Assembly: GCA_002281575.1 (NCBI GenBank)
Contig: NCGN01000003.1
Coordinates: forward strand, 248,001-312,000
From: Sphingobacteriia bacterium 28-36-52
GTDB taxonomy: Bacteria; Bacteroidota; Bacteroidia; Chitinophagales; Chitinophagaceae
Length of the DNA: 64,000 bases
Reading direction: 5' to 3'
The notes under the pieces were generated by a model that ran no database searches, was not told where the DNA came from, and saw nothing but the letters and a program-made list of their open reading frames with translations. Position 1 is the first letter of the stretch; the number at the start of each line of letters is the position of its first letter. This document shows positions 16,245 to 25,500 of the stretch, piece by piece. A program made the position numbers and the translations under genes.

Positions 16245-16634
16245 TTAAAACGGAAGAGATTCATAATCGGGCTCTCCAGAACCTGGTCCGGCTGTTCCGT
16301 CGGCTCTCTTATCTAACATAATCAAGTTATCTGCTACTACTTCAGTTGCAAATTTTTTATTCCCGTCTTTGTCTTCCCAACTTCTGGTTCGCAATCTTCC
16401 TTCTATGTATATTAAACTTCCTTTATGTAAATATTTTTCAGCTAAATCTGCTAAGCCGCGCCACAAAACCACGGTATGCCATTCTGTTTGAGAAACCAGC
16501 TTTCCCGTTCTGTCCTTATATGTTTCGGTTGTGGCCAAAGGGAATTTAGCAACGCCAATATTCCCCTCTAATTGTTGGATATCTGGATCTTTGCCCAGAT
16601 TACCAATAAGCATAACTTTATTTACTCCGCGCAT
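16245..16634 (-). CDS. ssb: Single-stranded DNA-binding protein
   Basis: 129 residues from the second ATG (16634), giving the usual MRGVNKVMLIGNLGKDPDIQ start; an in-frame ATG at 16640 would add Met-His. The OB fold shows KFPLATTETYKDRTGKLVSQTEWHTVVLW and YIEGRLRTRSWEDKDGNKKFATEVVADNLIML. The C-terminal tail ends in DYESLPF rather than the common acidic DIPF, and is short. It protects ssDNA and recruits repair and replication enzymes. Located 72 bp downstream of mutY and 40 bp upstream of gldE on the same strand. Confidence 0.96.
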   Translation of the reverse strand: MRGVNKVMLIGNLGKDPDIQQLEGNIGVAKFPLATTETYKDRTGKLVSQTEWHTVVLWRGLADLAEKYLHKGSLIYIEGRLRTRSWEDKDGNKKFATEVVADNLIMLDKRADGTAGPGSGEPDYESLPF

Positions 16635-16706
16635 ATGCATTTGTTTTAGAAAAACCGCTTCTTAAAAATACCCCTTTTTTTATTAACCTACCATCCTCCC
16701 AACTAT

Positions 16707-17795
16707 TTAACTTTTAAATGTTTCCATATAAGCCGTTATCAATCTAGGAAAAGCAAATTGGTTGAGCTCATTTTCATTCACCCAAATCAGGCCTTGTAAG
16801 GTCTTGGGAGACAGGCTTAGTTCAATATGAATAAACTGACTAGTTATTTGTTGGTGGGTTAATTGCTGGGTTTTTACAGCGGAAATTTTCAAAAGCCTTG
16901 ACTTTTTAATTCCCAACTGATTTTGAAGCCATTCATTTACAGAATCGTTATTCCAGGTTAAACTGGCTGCAGCTTCAATAGCATAAAACTCATATAAACT
17001 CTGCCAGATATCTTTTTGCATTCTTTGCTTTATACCGATACTGCCTCTGTAATGAAAAACCATATAATATATCCATCGCTTTTTGCGACTAATGGTTTTC
17101 GTTTTAATGGGCAATTGATTAACCTGACTATTTATTTTAGCTGCGCAATTACTTGCCATTATACAATTGTTACACAAAGGCAATACCGGCTTGCAAACGG
17201 TAGCCCCAAAATCCATAATTGCCTGATTATATTTACCTGGTTGAGACTTATCTAATAGTTGTGTAGCAAGTGCTGCAAAATACTTTTTGCCTTCATTGGT
17301 GTCAGTTGGCTTTTCAATTCCAAAATACCTAGCAATTACTCTATATACATTTCCATCTACCACAGCATAAGGCTGATCAAATGCAAATGAAGCAATGGCT
17401 GCTGCAGTATAAGGTCCTACCCCCTTTAGATTTAAAATGGCCTCATAGTTGTCAGGAAATTGACCGCCCAATTCAAAAGCAATATACCTTGCTGTAAACA
17501 ACAAATTTCTGCACCTACTATAATACCCTAAACCTTCCCATAATTTAAAAACAGATTCATCTTTAGCATTAGCGAGCAACCCAATGGTTGGAAATGCCTC
17601 AATGAACTTATTGTAGTAGTCTAATCCCTGTTCTACCCTAGTTTGTTGCAACATCACTTCACTTAGCCATATTTTATAAGGATCTTTTTCTCCTTTCCAA
17701 GGCATTTTTCTGTTGTTCTCCTGTTTATTCCACAGCATGAGTTTTTGCGTAAAAAAGATATTTAAGTTGATCTTTAAGCTATTTTTAAGGGGCAT
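16707..17795 (-). CDS. mutY: A/G-specific adenine glycosylase
   Basis: 362 residues. Catalytic Glu is in IWLSEVMLQQTRV (about residues 44-56); the helix-hairpin-helix reads LKGVGPYTAAAIASFAFDQPYAVVDGNVYRV with its Asp; the 4Fe-4S cluster is C-x6-C-x2-C-x5-C in CKPVLPLCNNCIMASNC; the C-terminal Nudix-like domain recognises 8-oxoG. It removes adenine mispaired with 8-oxoguanine. It is the first gene of the mutY-ssb-gldE-gldD group, a common Bacteroidota order, and is divergent from the HU gene. Confidence 0.96.
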   Translation of the reverse strand: MPLKNSLKINLNIFFTQKLMLWNKQENNRKMPWKGEKDPYKIWLSEVMLQQTRVEQGLDYYNKFIEAFPTIGLLANAKDESVFKLWEGLGYYSRCRNLLFTARYIAFELGGQFPDNYEAILNLKGVGPYTAAAIASFAFDQPYAVVDGNVYRVIARYFGIEKPTDTNEGKKYFAALATQLLDKSQPGKYNQAIMDFGATVCKPVLPLCNNCIMASNCAAKINSQVNQLPIKTKTISRKKRWIYYMVFHYRGSIGIKQRMQKDIWQSLYEFYAIEAAASLTWNNDSVNEWLQNQLGIKKSRLLKISAVKTQQLTHQQITSQFIHIELSLSPKTLQGLIWVNENELNQFAFPRLITAYMETFKS

Positions 17796-17833
17796 ATGTG
17801 GTTATTTGGCTGCTCATTTTATTAATATATAAT

Positions 17834-17841
17834 CAAATTTA
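17834..17841 (-). promoter_or_regulatory. Candidate -7 element (TAAATTTG) for mutY-ssb-gldED
   Basis: On the minus strand TAAATTTG matches TAnnTTTG, 38 bp upstream of the mutY start. No clear -33 TTTG at the preferred distance, hence low confidence. Confidence 0.3.
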
Positions 17842-17957
17842 CAACTGTAACTAATTGAATTATTTGATAATGTCACAAAATAGAGGGCTTATTTTTTGGG
17901 TAATTCACCTTTTTTTTGTTACTTTAAACCAACAACTTATTATAAAAACAATTAATA

Positions 17958-18242
17958 ATGAGAAAATCAGATCTCATCAATAACATTTCGGAAAAAACAG
18001 GCATCCCAAAAGTAGATGTTTTGGTAACGCTTGAGACGATGTTTAAAGAAGTAAAAGAAAATCTGTCTCAAGGCCAAAACATTTATATACGTGGGTTTGG
18101 TAGCTTTATTACAAAAAAAAGGGCTGCTAAAATTGGTAGAAATATCAAAAAGAATGTTGCTGTTGAAATTCCTGAACATTTTATTCCAGCATTTAAACCT
18201 GCTAAAGAATTTGTGAGTGAAGTAAAAAGCAAGCGTAAGTAG
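17958..18242 (+). CDS. HU/IHF-family DNA-binding protein
   Basis: 94 residues, the standard HU length. It starts MRKSDLINNISEKTGIPKVDV, has ETMFKEVKENLSQGQNIYIRGFGSFITKKRAAKIGRNIKK (the GFGSF and RxxRNP-like DNA-arm region, here KIGRNIKKN) and EIPEHFIPAFKPAKEF at the C-terminus. It bends and compacts DNA as a dimer. Transcribed from the region divergent from mutY and followed 26 bp later by a TPR protein. Confidence 0.95.
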   Translation: MRKSDLINNISEKTGIPKVDVLVTLETMFKEVKENLSQGQNIYIRGFGSFITKKRAAKIGRNIKKNVAVEIPEHFIPAFKPAKEFVSEVKSKRK

Positions 18243-18243
18243 T

Positions 18244-18251
18244 TACCTTTG
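18244..18251 (+). promoter_or_regulatory. Candidate -7 element (TACCTTTG) for the TPR gene
   Basis: TACCTTTG fits TAnnTTTG and ends 17 bp before the GTG start at 18269, immediately after the HU stop. There is no -33 TTTG at 19 bp, so the TPR gene may instead be read from the HU promoter. Confidence 0.35.
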
Positions 18252-18268
18252 CCGAAACTGAACTAAAA

Positions 18269-19132
18269 GTGAAAAAACAACAATACGTTCTTTCTGCAAT
18301 TGCATTGATCCTTTGTATTGCGCTTTATATAGGCGGCAAAACTGTTCCAGATAAAACAGCAGCTACCACTCATTCTGAAGATGATGGTCATGATCATTCT
18401 GCTGAATCCCCCCAAAAAATTGATTTTACAAGTATGTTAGCCTCAGCTAAAGCTACCATAACTCCCAATCAAGCCCAAAGGCTTACTGCGTTGGAGAATT
18501 CTGTTACCCGAGGAGACGTAAAAGAGCAGCAAATTCATGCTTTTCATGAAATGGCTAGGTTCTGGTTAGACTCTGCCAGAAAGTTTGAATTATACGCATA
18601 TTATACTTCTGAAGCTGCGAAGTTGGAAAATTCTGAAAAAAGCCTCACCTTTGCCGCCCGCTTGTTTTTAGACCGCCTGATGATGTCTGGTGATCCAGCC
18701 ATGCAAACATGGTTAGCAAACAATGCGAAAGTTCTTTTAGAGAATGCCCTTAAAATCAATCCTGCAAATGATTCAAGCAGAATTGGACTAGGTTCTTGTT
18801 TCCTTTTTGGCAATATTAGTTCTAACCCTATGGAGGGCATTAATCTGATACGTCAAGTGGTAGAAAAGGACCCTGGAAATATTTATGGGCAGATGATGCT
18901 TGCGCTAGGAGGTAAAAAAAGTGGTCAATATGATAAAGCCATTGAACGTTTTTTACTAATTGTGCAAAAGGAACCAGACAATATTGAAGCTGTATTTCAT
19001 ATAGCTGAATGTTATGACCTTAAAGGAGACAAACCAAATGCGATTCTTTATTACGAAAAAGCAAAACAATTGGTGAAAATTCCGCAAGCTAAAGAAGAGC
19101 TGAACAACAGAATCATGGAATTGAAAAAATAA
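18269..19132 (+). CDS. Membrane-anchored TPR protein
   Basis: 287 residues from a GTG start. An N-terminal hydrophobic segment (YVLSAIALILCIALYIG, residues about 6-22) anchors or exports the protein, followed by a His/Asp-rich stretch (HSEDDGHDHSAES, 35-47) that could bind a divalent metal. Residues about 105-285 are TPR-like helices: repeats around LARFWLDSARKFELYAYYTSEAAKLE, NALKINPANDSSRIGLGSCFLFGN, QVVEKDPGNIYGQMMLALGGKKSGQYDKAIERFLLIVQKEPDNIEAVFHIAECYDLKGDKPNAILYYEKAKQL. Function unknown; TPR proteins act as assembly scaffolds. It lies between HU and the small ribosomal-type protein gene. Confidence 0.8.
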   Translation: MKKQQYVLSAIALILCIALYIGGKTVPDKTAATTHSEDDGHDHSAESPQKIDFTSMLASAKATITPNQAQRLTALENSVTRGDVKEQQIHAFHEMARFWLDSARKFELYAYYTSEAAKLENSEKSLTFAARLFLDRLMMSGDPAMQTWLANNAKVLLENALKINPANDSSRIGLGSCFLFGNISSNPMEGINLIRQVVEKDPGNIYGQMMLALGGKKSGQYDKAIERFLLIVQKEPDNIEAVFHIAECYDLKGDKPNAILYYEKAKQLVKIPQAKEELNNRIMELKK

Positions 19133-19162
19133 ATTATTTTTTAACTATTTAAATCTCTTTGT

Positions 19163-19258
19163 ATGCCTTGTGGTAAGAAAAGAAAGCGTCATAAAATTGC
19201 GACGCACAAAAGAAAAAAACGTCTAAGAAAGAATCGTCATAAGAAGAAGAATAAATAA
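19163..19258 (+). CDS. 31-residue basic AURKAIP1/COX24-like ribosome-associated protein
   Basis: This short gene encodes MPCGKKRKRHKIATHKRKKR followed by LRKNRHKKKNK: more than half of the residues are Lys, Arg or His. The pattern matches the AURKAIP1/COX24 domain (KRKRHK-x-THKRKKRLRKNRHKKK) of mitochondrial mS38, and Bacteroidota have a short protein of this kind reported as a ribosome component. It stands alone 30 bp after the TPR gene, is followed directly by a strong terminator, and precedes rng, an arrangement I recognise from related genomes. It is likely a structural part of the ribosome; the subunit position is not shown here. Confidence 0.8.
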   Translation: MPCGKKRKRHKIATHKRKKRLRKNRHKKKNK

Positions 19259-19277
19259 TTCTCTTTTGCACATATTT

Positions 19278-19308
19278 AAAAGCATTGCACCCAGCGTGCA
19301 ATGCTTTT
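19278..19308 (+). terminator. Intrinsic terminator after the basic 31-residue protein gene
   Basis: A perfect 13-bp stem (AAAAGCATTGCAC, 19278-19290, with GTGCAATGCTTTT, 19296-19308) encloses the loop CCAGC. It begins 19 bp after the stop codon. Confidence 0.9.
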
Positions 19309-19449
19309 AATACTTATCTACCTTTTGCTGTTGCCTCTTAATTTTCTGCAACTTTACTCCTCCTCCTTCTTCAGCAGCATAGTTTAGGTTAAGTAGATGA
19401 TAGGTCCTGCAATTAGGTACCTATTACTGTATTTTAAAGTTGCGAACCT

Positions 19450-21006
19450 GTGAATAAAGAATTAATTATCAATGCCGGAACAACCGGTGTAGAAATAGCC
19501 TTACTAGAAGAAAAAAAACTGGTTGAGCTTCATAGCGAAAGTACAGATATGAACTTTGCTGTGGGTGATCTTTATTTAGGTAAAGTGAAGAAGCTCATTC
19601 CTGGATTAAATGCCGCATTTGTAGACGTTGGATATGAAAAGGATGCATTCCTTCATTATACCGATTTAAGTCCATACGCAAGATCAATCATTAAATATAC
19701 CCAATTGGCCATGCACGATAAAGAGCCAAATGGATTTGATTTTTCAAAATTTCAAACTGAACCTGAAATATTAAAAACAGGAAAAATTAATGAGGTTTTA
19801 AATGGCAAACCCAATGTGCTTGTGCAAATATTAAAAGAGCCCATTGCAGCCAAAGGTCCACGATTAAGTTGTGAAATTTCTTTACCAGGTCGTTTTGTGG
19901 TGGTTACCCCATTCAATGAAATAGTAGCTGTTTCAAAAAAAATACATTCAGGCGACGAGCGAAAGCGTTTACATAAAATTGTAGAAGCAATTCGTCCTAA
20001 GAATTTTGGAATTATTGTAAGAACCGCTGCAGAAGGTAAAAGTACTGCCGAATTACACCAAGATTTATTAAGTATTATCGACAATTGGAATGGGATTCAG
20101 AAAAAACTAAAAGGCGCAGTAGCACCTGTTAGAATTTTAAGTGAAGAAACGAAAACAACCAGCATACTTAGAGATTTGCTTAGTGCCGATTTTAATAAAG
20201 TGGTGGTAAATGACTCTACTATTTTTAACGATATCCAAGCCTATATTCAAAGAATTGCCCCAGATAAAAAAGACATTGTAAGTTTATTTCAAGGAAACGG
20301 TCTCCCTATTTTTGATCACTATGGCATTACCAAACAAGTTAAAAGCTCTTTTGGTAAAACAGTTAATTTGCCTAGTGGTGCCTATTTAATTATAGAGCAT
20401 ACCGAAGCTTTGCATGTTGTTGATGTAAACAGTGGATACAAAAGCGTAAGCAATAATCAAGAAGAAAACGCCTTACAAACTAATCTAGAAGCTGCTGAAG
20501 AAATGGCAAGGCAGCTAAGATTAAGAGATATAGGTGGAATTATTGTGGTTGATTTCATTGATATGAAATTACCCGATAACAAAAGAAAATTACAGGAAGC
20601 TATGGAAGGTTTTATGAAAACCGATCGAGCTAAACATTCTGTTCTTCCAATTTCTAAGTTCGGGTTAATGCAAATTACCCGTCAACGAATGCGCCCTGAA
20701 GTAAACATCAATACAGCTGAAGTTTGCCCAGTATGTAAAGGATCTGGAAAAATTACATCAACATTGTTATTAGAAGATGAGATTGAAAAGCGTTTGTATT
20801 ATTTAACTTCTCATGCACATAAAAATCTCACCTTAGTGGTGAATCCAATTGTTTATTCGCACTTAACTAAAGGCCTTTTCTTTAGCTCTATCATAAGGAA
20901 ATGGAATAAAAAATTCAAAACAAAAATTACCATTAAAGCGAACACCAATTATCATATTGTAGAGTTCCGCTTTTTTAATGAGCACGACGAAGAGATCAAA
21001 CTATAG
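19450..21006 (+). CDS. rng: Ribonuclease E/G family endoribonuclease
   Basis: 518 residues from a GTG start (VNKELIINAGTTGVEIALLEEKKLVEL). The S1 domain (GDLYLGKVKKLIPGLNAAFVDVGYEKDAFLHY) is near residues 38-70, the RNase H-like/catalytic region has the metal-binding Asp residues in LHVVDVNSGYKSV and GGIIVVDFIDMKL, and the Zn-link motif is CPVCKGSG (about 425-432). The length fits RNase G (CafA) rather than the long RNase E. It processes rRNA and decays mRNA. A 190-bp intergenic region separates it from the preceding terminator, so it has its own promoter, not clearly visible. Confidence 0.95.
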   Translation: MNKELIINAGTTGVEIALLEEKKLVELHSESTDMNFAVGDLYLGKVKKLIPGLNAAFVDVGYEKDAFLHYTDLSPYARSIIKYTQLAMHDKEPNGFDFSKFQTEPEILKTGKINEVLNGKPNVLVQILKEPIAAKGPRLSCEISLPGRFVVVTPFNEIVAVSKKIHSGDERKRLHKIVEAIRPKNFGIIVRTAAEGKSTAELHQDLLSIIDNWNGIQKKLKGAVAPVRILSEETKTTSILRDLLSADFNKVVVNDSTIFNDIQAYIQRIAPDKKDIVSLFQGNGLPIFDHYGITKQVKSSFGKTVNLPSGAYLIIEHTEALHVVDVNSGYKSVSNNQEENALQTNLEAAEEMARQLRLRDIGGIIVVDFIDMKLPDNKRKLQEAMEGFMKTDRAKHSVLPISKFGLMQITRQRMRPEVNINTAEVCPVCKGSGKITSTLLLEDEIEKRLYYLTSHAHKNLTLVVNPIVYSHLTKGLFFSSIIRKWNKKFKTKITIKANTNYHIVEFRFFNEHDEEIKL

Positions 21007-21073
21007 AGATGCAATAATCAACTTAATTACTCCTTAGTTTACTATAAAATTGTAAGGTTTATCCAACAAAATA

Positions 21074-21106
21074 AAAACCCCGGTTCATTAAAATGACCGG
21101 GGTTTT
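21074..21106. terminator. Bidirectional terminator between rng and susD
   Basis: AAAACCCCGGT (21074-21084) pairs with ACCGGGGTTTT (21096-21106), with T-rich flanks on both strands. It lies between two convergent genes, 67 bp after the rng stop and 32 bp before the susD stop. Confidence 0.88.
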
Positions 21107-21138
21107 ATTTATGTATGAAAGTCTATTTAAGTAAACTA

Positions 21139-22527
21139 CTAGTATCCTGCGTTCTGAACAAGATTCTTGTTTACGTCAGTTTCTCTTCTTGGAATTGGTA
21201 AAACCAACTTAGCATCATTCCAAGCTAATGTACCAACTGCTGTTTGTAAACGCTTAGCTTCAATTAAGTTATGCCCTTCAAAAGCCAATTCAAATGATCT
21301 TTCTTTGGTAATATCAGCTAAAGAAACGGTTAGCAATGAAGCCAAACCAACTCTGTTACGGATTCTGTTGATATCAGCCAAAGGAGTAGCACCAATGATG
21401 GTTCCTAAACGTTGATTACACTCCGCACGAGTTAAGAACATTTCAGCCAAACGAATAATAGCAACGTCACCAAAACGATCTAAATGTTTATTGGTATAAT
21501 AGTTACCTCCACTTAAAGTGAAATATCCTTTTCTAAAATCACCTGTTTCATAGGCATTAATATGAGTCAGTCTGATTTTGCAATCGCTTCTTCCGGCAGT
21601 ACCAGCAATACCCACATTTCTTCCGAAGTAAGTATTCTGAGAGTTGGTACCATCTTGAGCTGTAACTTTTAAAGAGAACAAGTATTCTCCAGGAGTTCCC
21701 CCTGCATTATTGATGAATGTAAACCAGTTGCTGCCAAAATTGGCTGCCAAAGATTTGCCACTACCAGTAATAACACGGTTAGCCGCATCTCTTGCATTAG
21801 CATAATCCTTTACCATCAAATACACTCTGCTCAATTGTGCTGCAGCAGCCCATTTGCTAACATAGTTGCCGTTTGAGTTAGGCAATAATGTCTCTGCTTT
21901 GGTAAGGTCTGCAATCACTTGATCATACACTGCTTTCACTGTAGCTCTAGCTGGATAGTTGGCGTCTGTTACGTTACCTGTTGGGGTTAAAACCAAAGGA
22001 ACACCTGGGTTGGTTGCATAATCGCCATCACCCACAAACTTTGCATACAATCTTACTAATTCAAAATACATAGAAGCTCTTAGCATTAATGCTTCACCCT
22101 CTACTGAATTTCTCTTAGCAGTAGAAGAAGTTACTTTAGCCACCGCAGATAATACATTATTACAACGGTTAATGGTATTGTAACAAGCAGCCCAAGTTCC
22201 TGTTGCAAATCCGTTATCAGAAACCATTTGGGTTTGATAAGCATCAGATAAGCCTGCGAATGTACCAGTGAAGTTGATATTAGTTGAATTACCAATTAGG
22301 TCATTCAATACCATGATATCTCCACCATATGCAGCCGCACTTTGCGCTCCATCATAAGCACCAATTAAAGTTACCAATACATCACCTTCGGTGTTTAATG
22401 CAAGGTTATCAGCAATACTTGCTGTAGGAGCAATATCCAATCTCTTTTCGCAACTTACCAGTGTAATAGTACCCAAAAGCAAAGCTGCTTTAAAGTAATT
22501 ACTCATGTTGTTGATTAATATTTTCAT
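21139..22527 (-). CDS. SusD/RagB-family nutrient-binding outer-membrane lipoprotein
   Basis: 462 residues with a lipoprotein signal ending at LVSC (Cys27). The SusD fold is recognised from EGDVLVTLIGAYDGAQS, NNVLSAV, EGEALMLRASMYFELVRLYAKF (the TPR-like core), KWAAAAQLSRVYLMVKDYANARDAANRVI and the C-terminal DVAIIRLAEMFLTRAECNQRLG...LADINRIRNRVGL...ERSFELAFEGHNLIEAKRL. It caps the SusC channel and binds the substrate outside the cell. It starts 19 bp after susC on the same strand. A second in-frame ATG at 22506 would give a shorter signal peptide. No glycoside hydrolase, sulfatase or regulator is adjacent, so the ligand cannot be guessed. Confidence 0.93.
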   Translation of the reverse strand: MKILINNMSNYFKAALLLGTITLVSCEKRLDIAPTASIADNLALNTEGDVLVTLIGAYDGAQSAAAYGGDIMVLNDLIGNSTNINFTGTFAGLSDAYQTQMVSDNGFATGTWAACYNTINRCNNVLSAVAKVTSSTAKRNSVEGEALMLRASMYFELVRLYAKFVGDGDYATNPGVPLVLTPTGNVTDANYPARATVKAVYDQVIADLTKAETLLPNSNGNYVSKWAAAAQLSRVYLMVKDYANARDAANRVITGSGKSLAANFGSNWFTFINNAGGTPGEYLFSLKVTAQDGTNSQNTYFGRNVGIAGTAGRSDCKIRLTHINAYETGDFRKGYFTLSGGNYYTNKHLDRFGDVAIIRLAEMFLTRAECNQRLGTIIGATPLADINRIRNRVGLASLLTVSLADITKERSFELAFEGHNLIEAKRLQTAVGTLAWNDAKLVLPIPRRETDVNKNLVQNAGY

Positions 22528-22546
22528 AATAGTTAGTATTAATTAA

Positions 22547-25500
22547 TTAAAAACCTACGTTCACACCAAATAAAATAGTTCTTGGTTGTGGTGATGTATA
22601 GAAATCGTTTCCTTTAGCAATGTTTGAATCGAAAGAGTCAGCATTAACTTCAGGATCCCAATAAGTGTAATTAGTAAAGGTTAACAAGTTCTGAGCCGAT
22701 ACATACAATCTTAAACGCTCGATTTTAAATTTAGACAATTGCTTTGCATTGAAAGTATAACCCAAAGAAACTGTTCTTAAACGGATATAAGATCCATCAA
22801 CTATATAGCGGCTGCTTGCCTGAGAACCATTCACTCTGTACAAACGTACTTGAGGGATATCAGTGATATCACCAGGCTTCTGCCATCTTCTTAATTGATC
22901 AGCAGTATTGTTGTCTTCGTACAACATACTTGCAGAAGAATATCTACCCATACCATAAATATTGTTCTCGTTACCCAATACACCATTAAAGAAAATGGAT
23001 GCATCAAATCCTTTGTAAGAGAAGCTATTGGTAATACCTAAGATGTAATCAGGGTTAGGATCTCCAGCCACAATACGTTGTGCTTGAGAATAAACGCTGG
23101 TAGTTCCTTTATTTAAAGAACCATCTGCATTCCTGGTATTTAAATAGAATAAAGCATTTCCGTTTGCAGGATCAACACCAGCATATTGTGGAGTATAAAA
23201 TACACCCACTGCATAGCCTTCTTGTACACGGTTCATGCTGCTGATACCACCTTCAATAATTTGACCTTGAATATCTGTTACCTTTCCAATATTGCGAGCA
23301 ATATTAAAGCTGGTGTTCCATTTGAACGCACCAATTAAGTTTTGTGTATTCAATACAAATTCAAAACCCTTATTCTCTAACTTACCTACGTTTCTAACTT
23401 GGCTATTGAAACCAGTTGTTGCAGGAATATTTACGTTCAACAATAAGCCGTCGGTTTTCTTAACATAGTAGTCAATTTCACCAGTAATACGGTTATTCAA
23501 GATACCGAAGTCAATACCAATATCAAACTGCTTGGTTGTTTCCCACTTTAAGTTATCGTTTCTAAGTTGAGAAGGACGTTGACCTGCAGCACCAGCATAA
23601 CCCGCATCTCCAGAGAATAGTCCTAACTGAGGGAAGTTTCCAATTTCCGCGTTACCCACGATACCGTAGCTAGCACGTAATTTTAAGAAACTGAAAATTT
23701 TACTTTCTTGTAAAAATTTCTCATTGCTCAAGATCCAACCCGCAGAAACTGCTGGGAAGAAACCTGATCTTGAATTTTTACCGAATCTAGAAGACTGATC
23801 AATACGAGCACTTGCTGCAACTATATACTTCTCATCAAAAGTGTAGTTGGCTCTTAAGAAATAAGATAAGAACCTGAAATCTGTTTGAGATGAACTACCA
23901 CTAGAGATAGTAGCTGCACTTGCAATCTTCTGATAAGAGTTAGATGGGAATGCAGTACCTTCTGTAAAGTTGTATTTAGCTTGAGACTGCTGATATTGTG
24001 TACCTAAAGTTGCACTAATATTGTGCTTCTTAATAACAGTGCTATAATTGAAATAAGACTGAGTATTGTAGTTGGTAACAAAAGCACCTCTATTGGTACC
24101 TAAACCTGCTGTAGCTCTTGTTTGGTTTCTAACCGTTTGATTTTGGAAATAACCTTCTTCATTTTGGCTTAAATAATCCATACCAAATTCAGTTTGGAAA
24201 GTCAACCCTTTTGCTAAATAAGCTTTGATATAGGCATTACCAAATGTTCTGTAAACATCTTGTGTGTACTTAGCATAGTTTACTGTTAATACTGGATTGT
24301 AGTACAATGGAATATTTACATCTCCAGGAGGTGTACCTGAAGGTAAACCAGTGTTAGGATCGGTAAATGGATTCATTGGCATCAACGCAATTGCTTGTAA
24401 TGGATTAGAGAATGCGTTGTCATCTGGTAAACGTCTGTTATATGTTCTAGAAAGGCTTAAAGAAACCCCCATATCTAACCAATCGTTTACTTTTTGATCG
24501 ATATTCAAACGACCAGTAGTTCTTTGCAATTCATTACCAATCATGGTACCTGTTTGCTCTAAATGTTGGAATGAAGAGAAAAACTTGGTTTTATCTGTAC
24601 CACCTCTAATTTGCAAATCAGCTTGTCTGTATGGTGCTTTTTGAAAAACCGCATCCTGCCAGTCGTATGTTTTTTTAGGATCCTTAGACCAGTTGCCGTA
24701 ACTATAGTAATCCATTACGCCATCTTTTACATAAGCAGTCCAGCTATTAGGATCAGTAATTGGTGTGCCATCTAAATCATCACGGTATTTGGCTCCTTCT
24801 AAAATAAGGGTCGCATATTCTTCAGAATTCAACATTTTCAAACGCTTAGTAGCTTCAGCAGCTCCTGTTTGATAGTTGAATGTAACTTGAGTTTTACCTG
24901 CACGACCTTTTTTAGTGGTAATTAATACCACCCCATTTGCAGCACGAGAACCGAAGATGGCTCCGGCAGATGCATCTTTTAACACTTCAATAGATTCAAT
25001 ATCGTTCGGGTTTAGGTCTACCAAAGGGTTGGTTGCACCACCATAAGAACTTTGGCTATTAGAAGTCATTGGAATACCATCTAATACATATAAAGGTTGG
25101 CTATTGGCACTAATAGAAGAGTTACCTCTTACTCGCACTGTTACTGCCTGACCTAATTTACCAGATTGGCTATTTACAAATACACCCGCAGCTTTTCCTT
25201 GAAGCGCTGCATCTACACTTGGAGTTGGCATGTATTCAATGTCTTTACCTTTAACACGGGCAATGTTGCCCGTAAGCTCTCTTTTAATTTGAGAGCCGCC
25301 AAAACCTGTAACAATTACTTCACTAAGGTTAGAAACTGCAGAATTTAGAACAACATCAACAGTTGTTCCTCTTACAGGAGCTTCTACATCGCTGTATCCT
25401 ACATAAGAGAATACCAATGTTTTAACACTTGAAGTAACTTTAATACTATAAGCACCATCGGCTCCTGTAACAGAAGTAACAGCAGTACCTTTTGCTTTTA

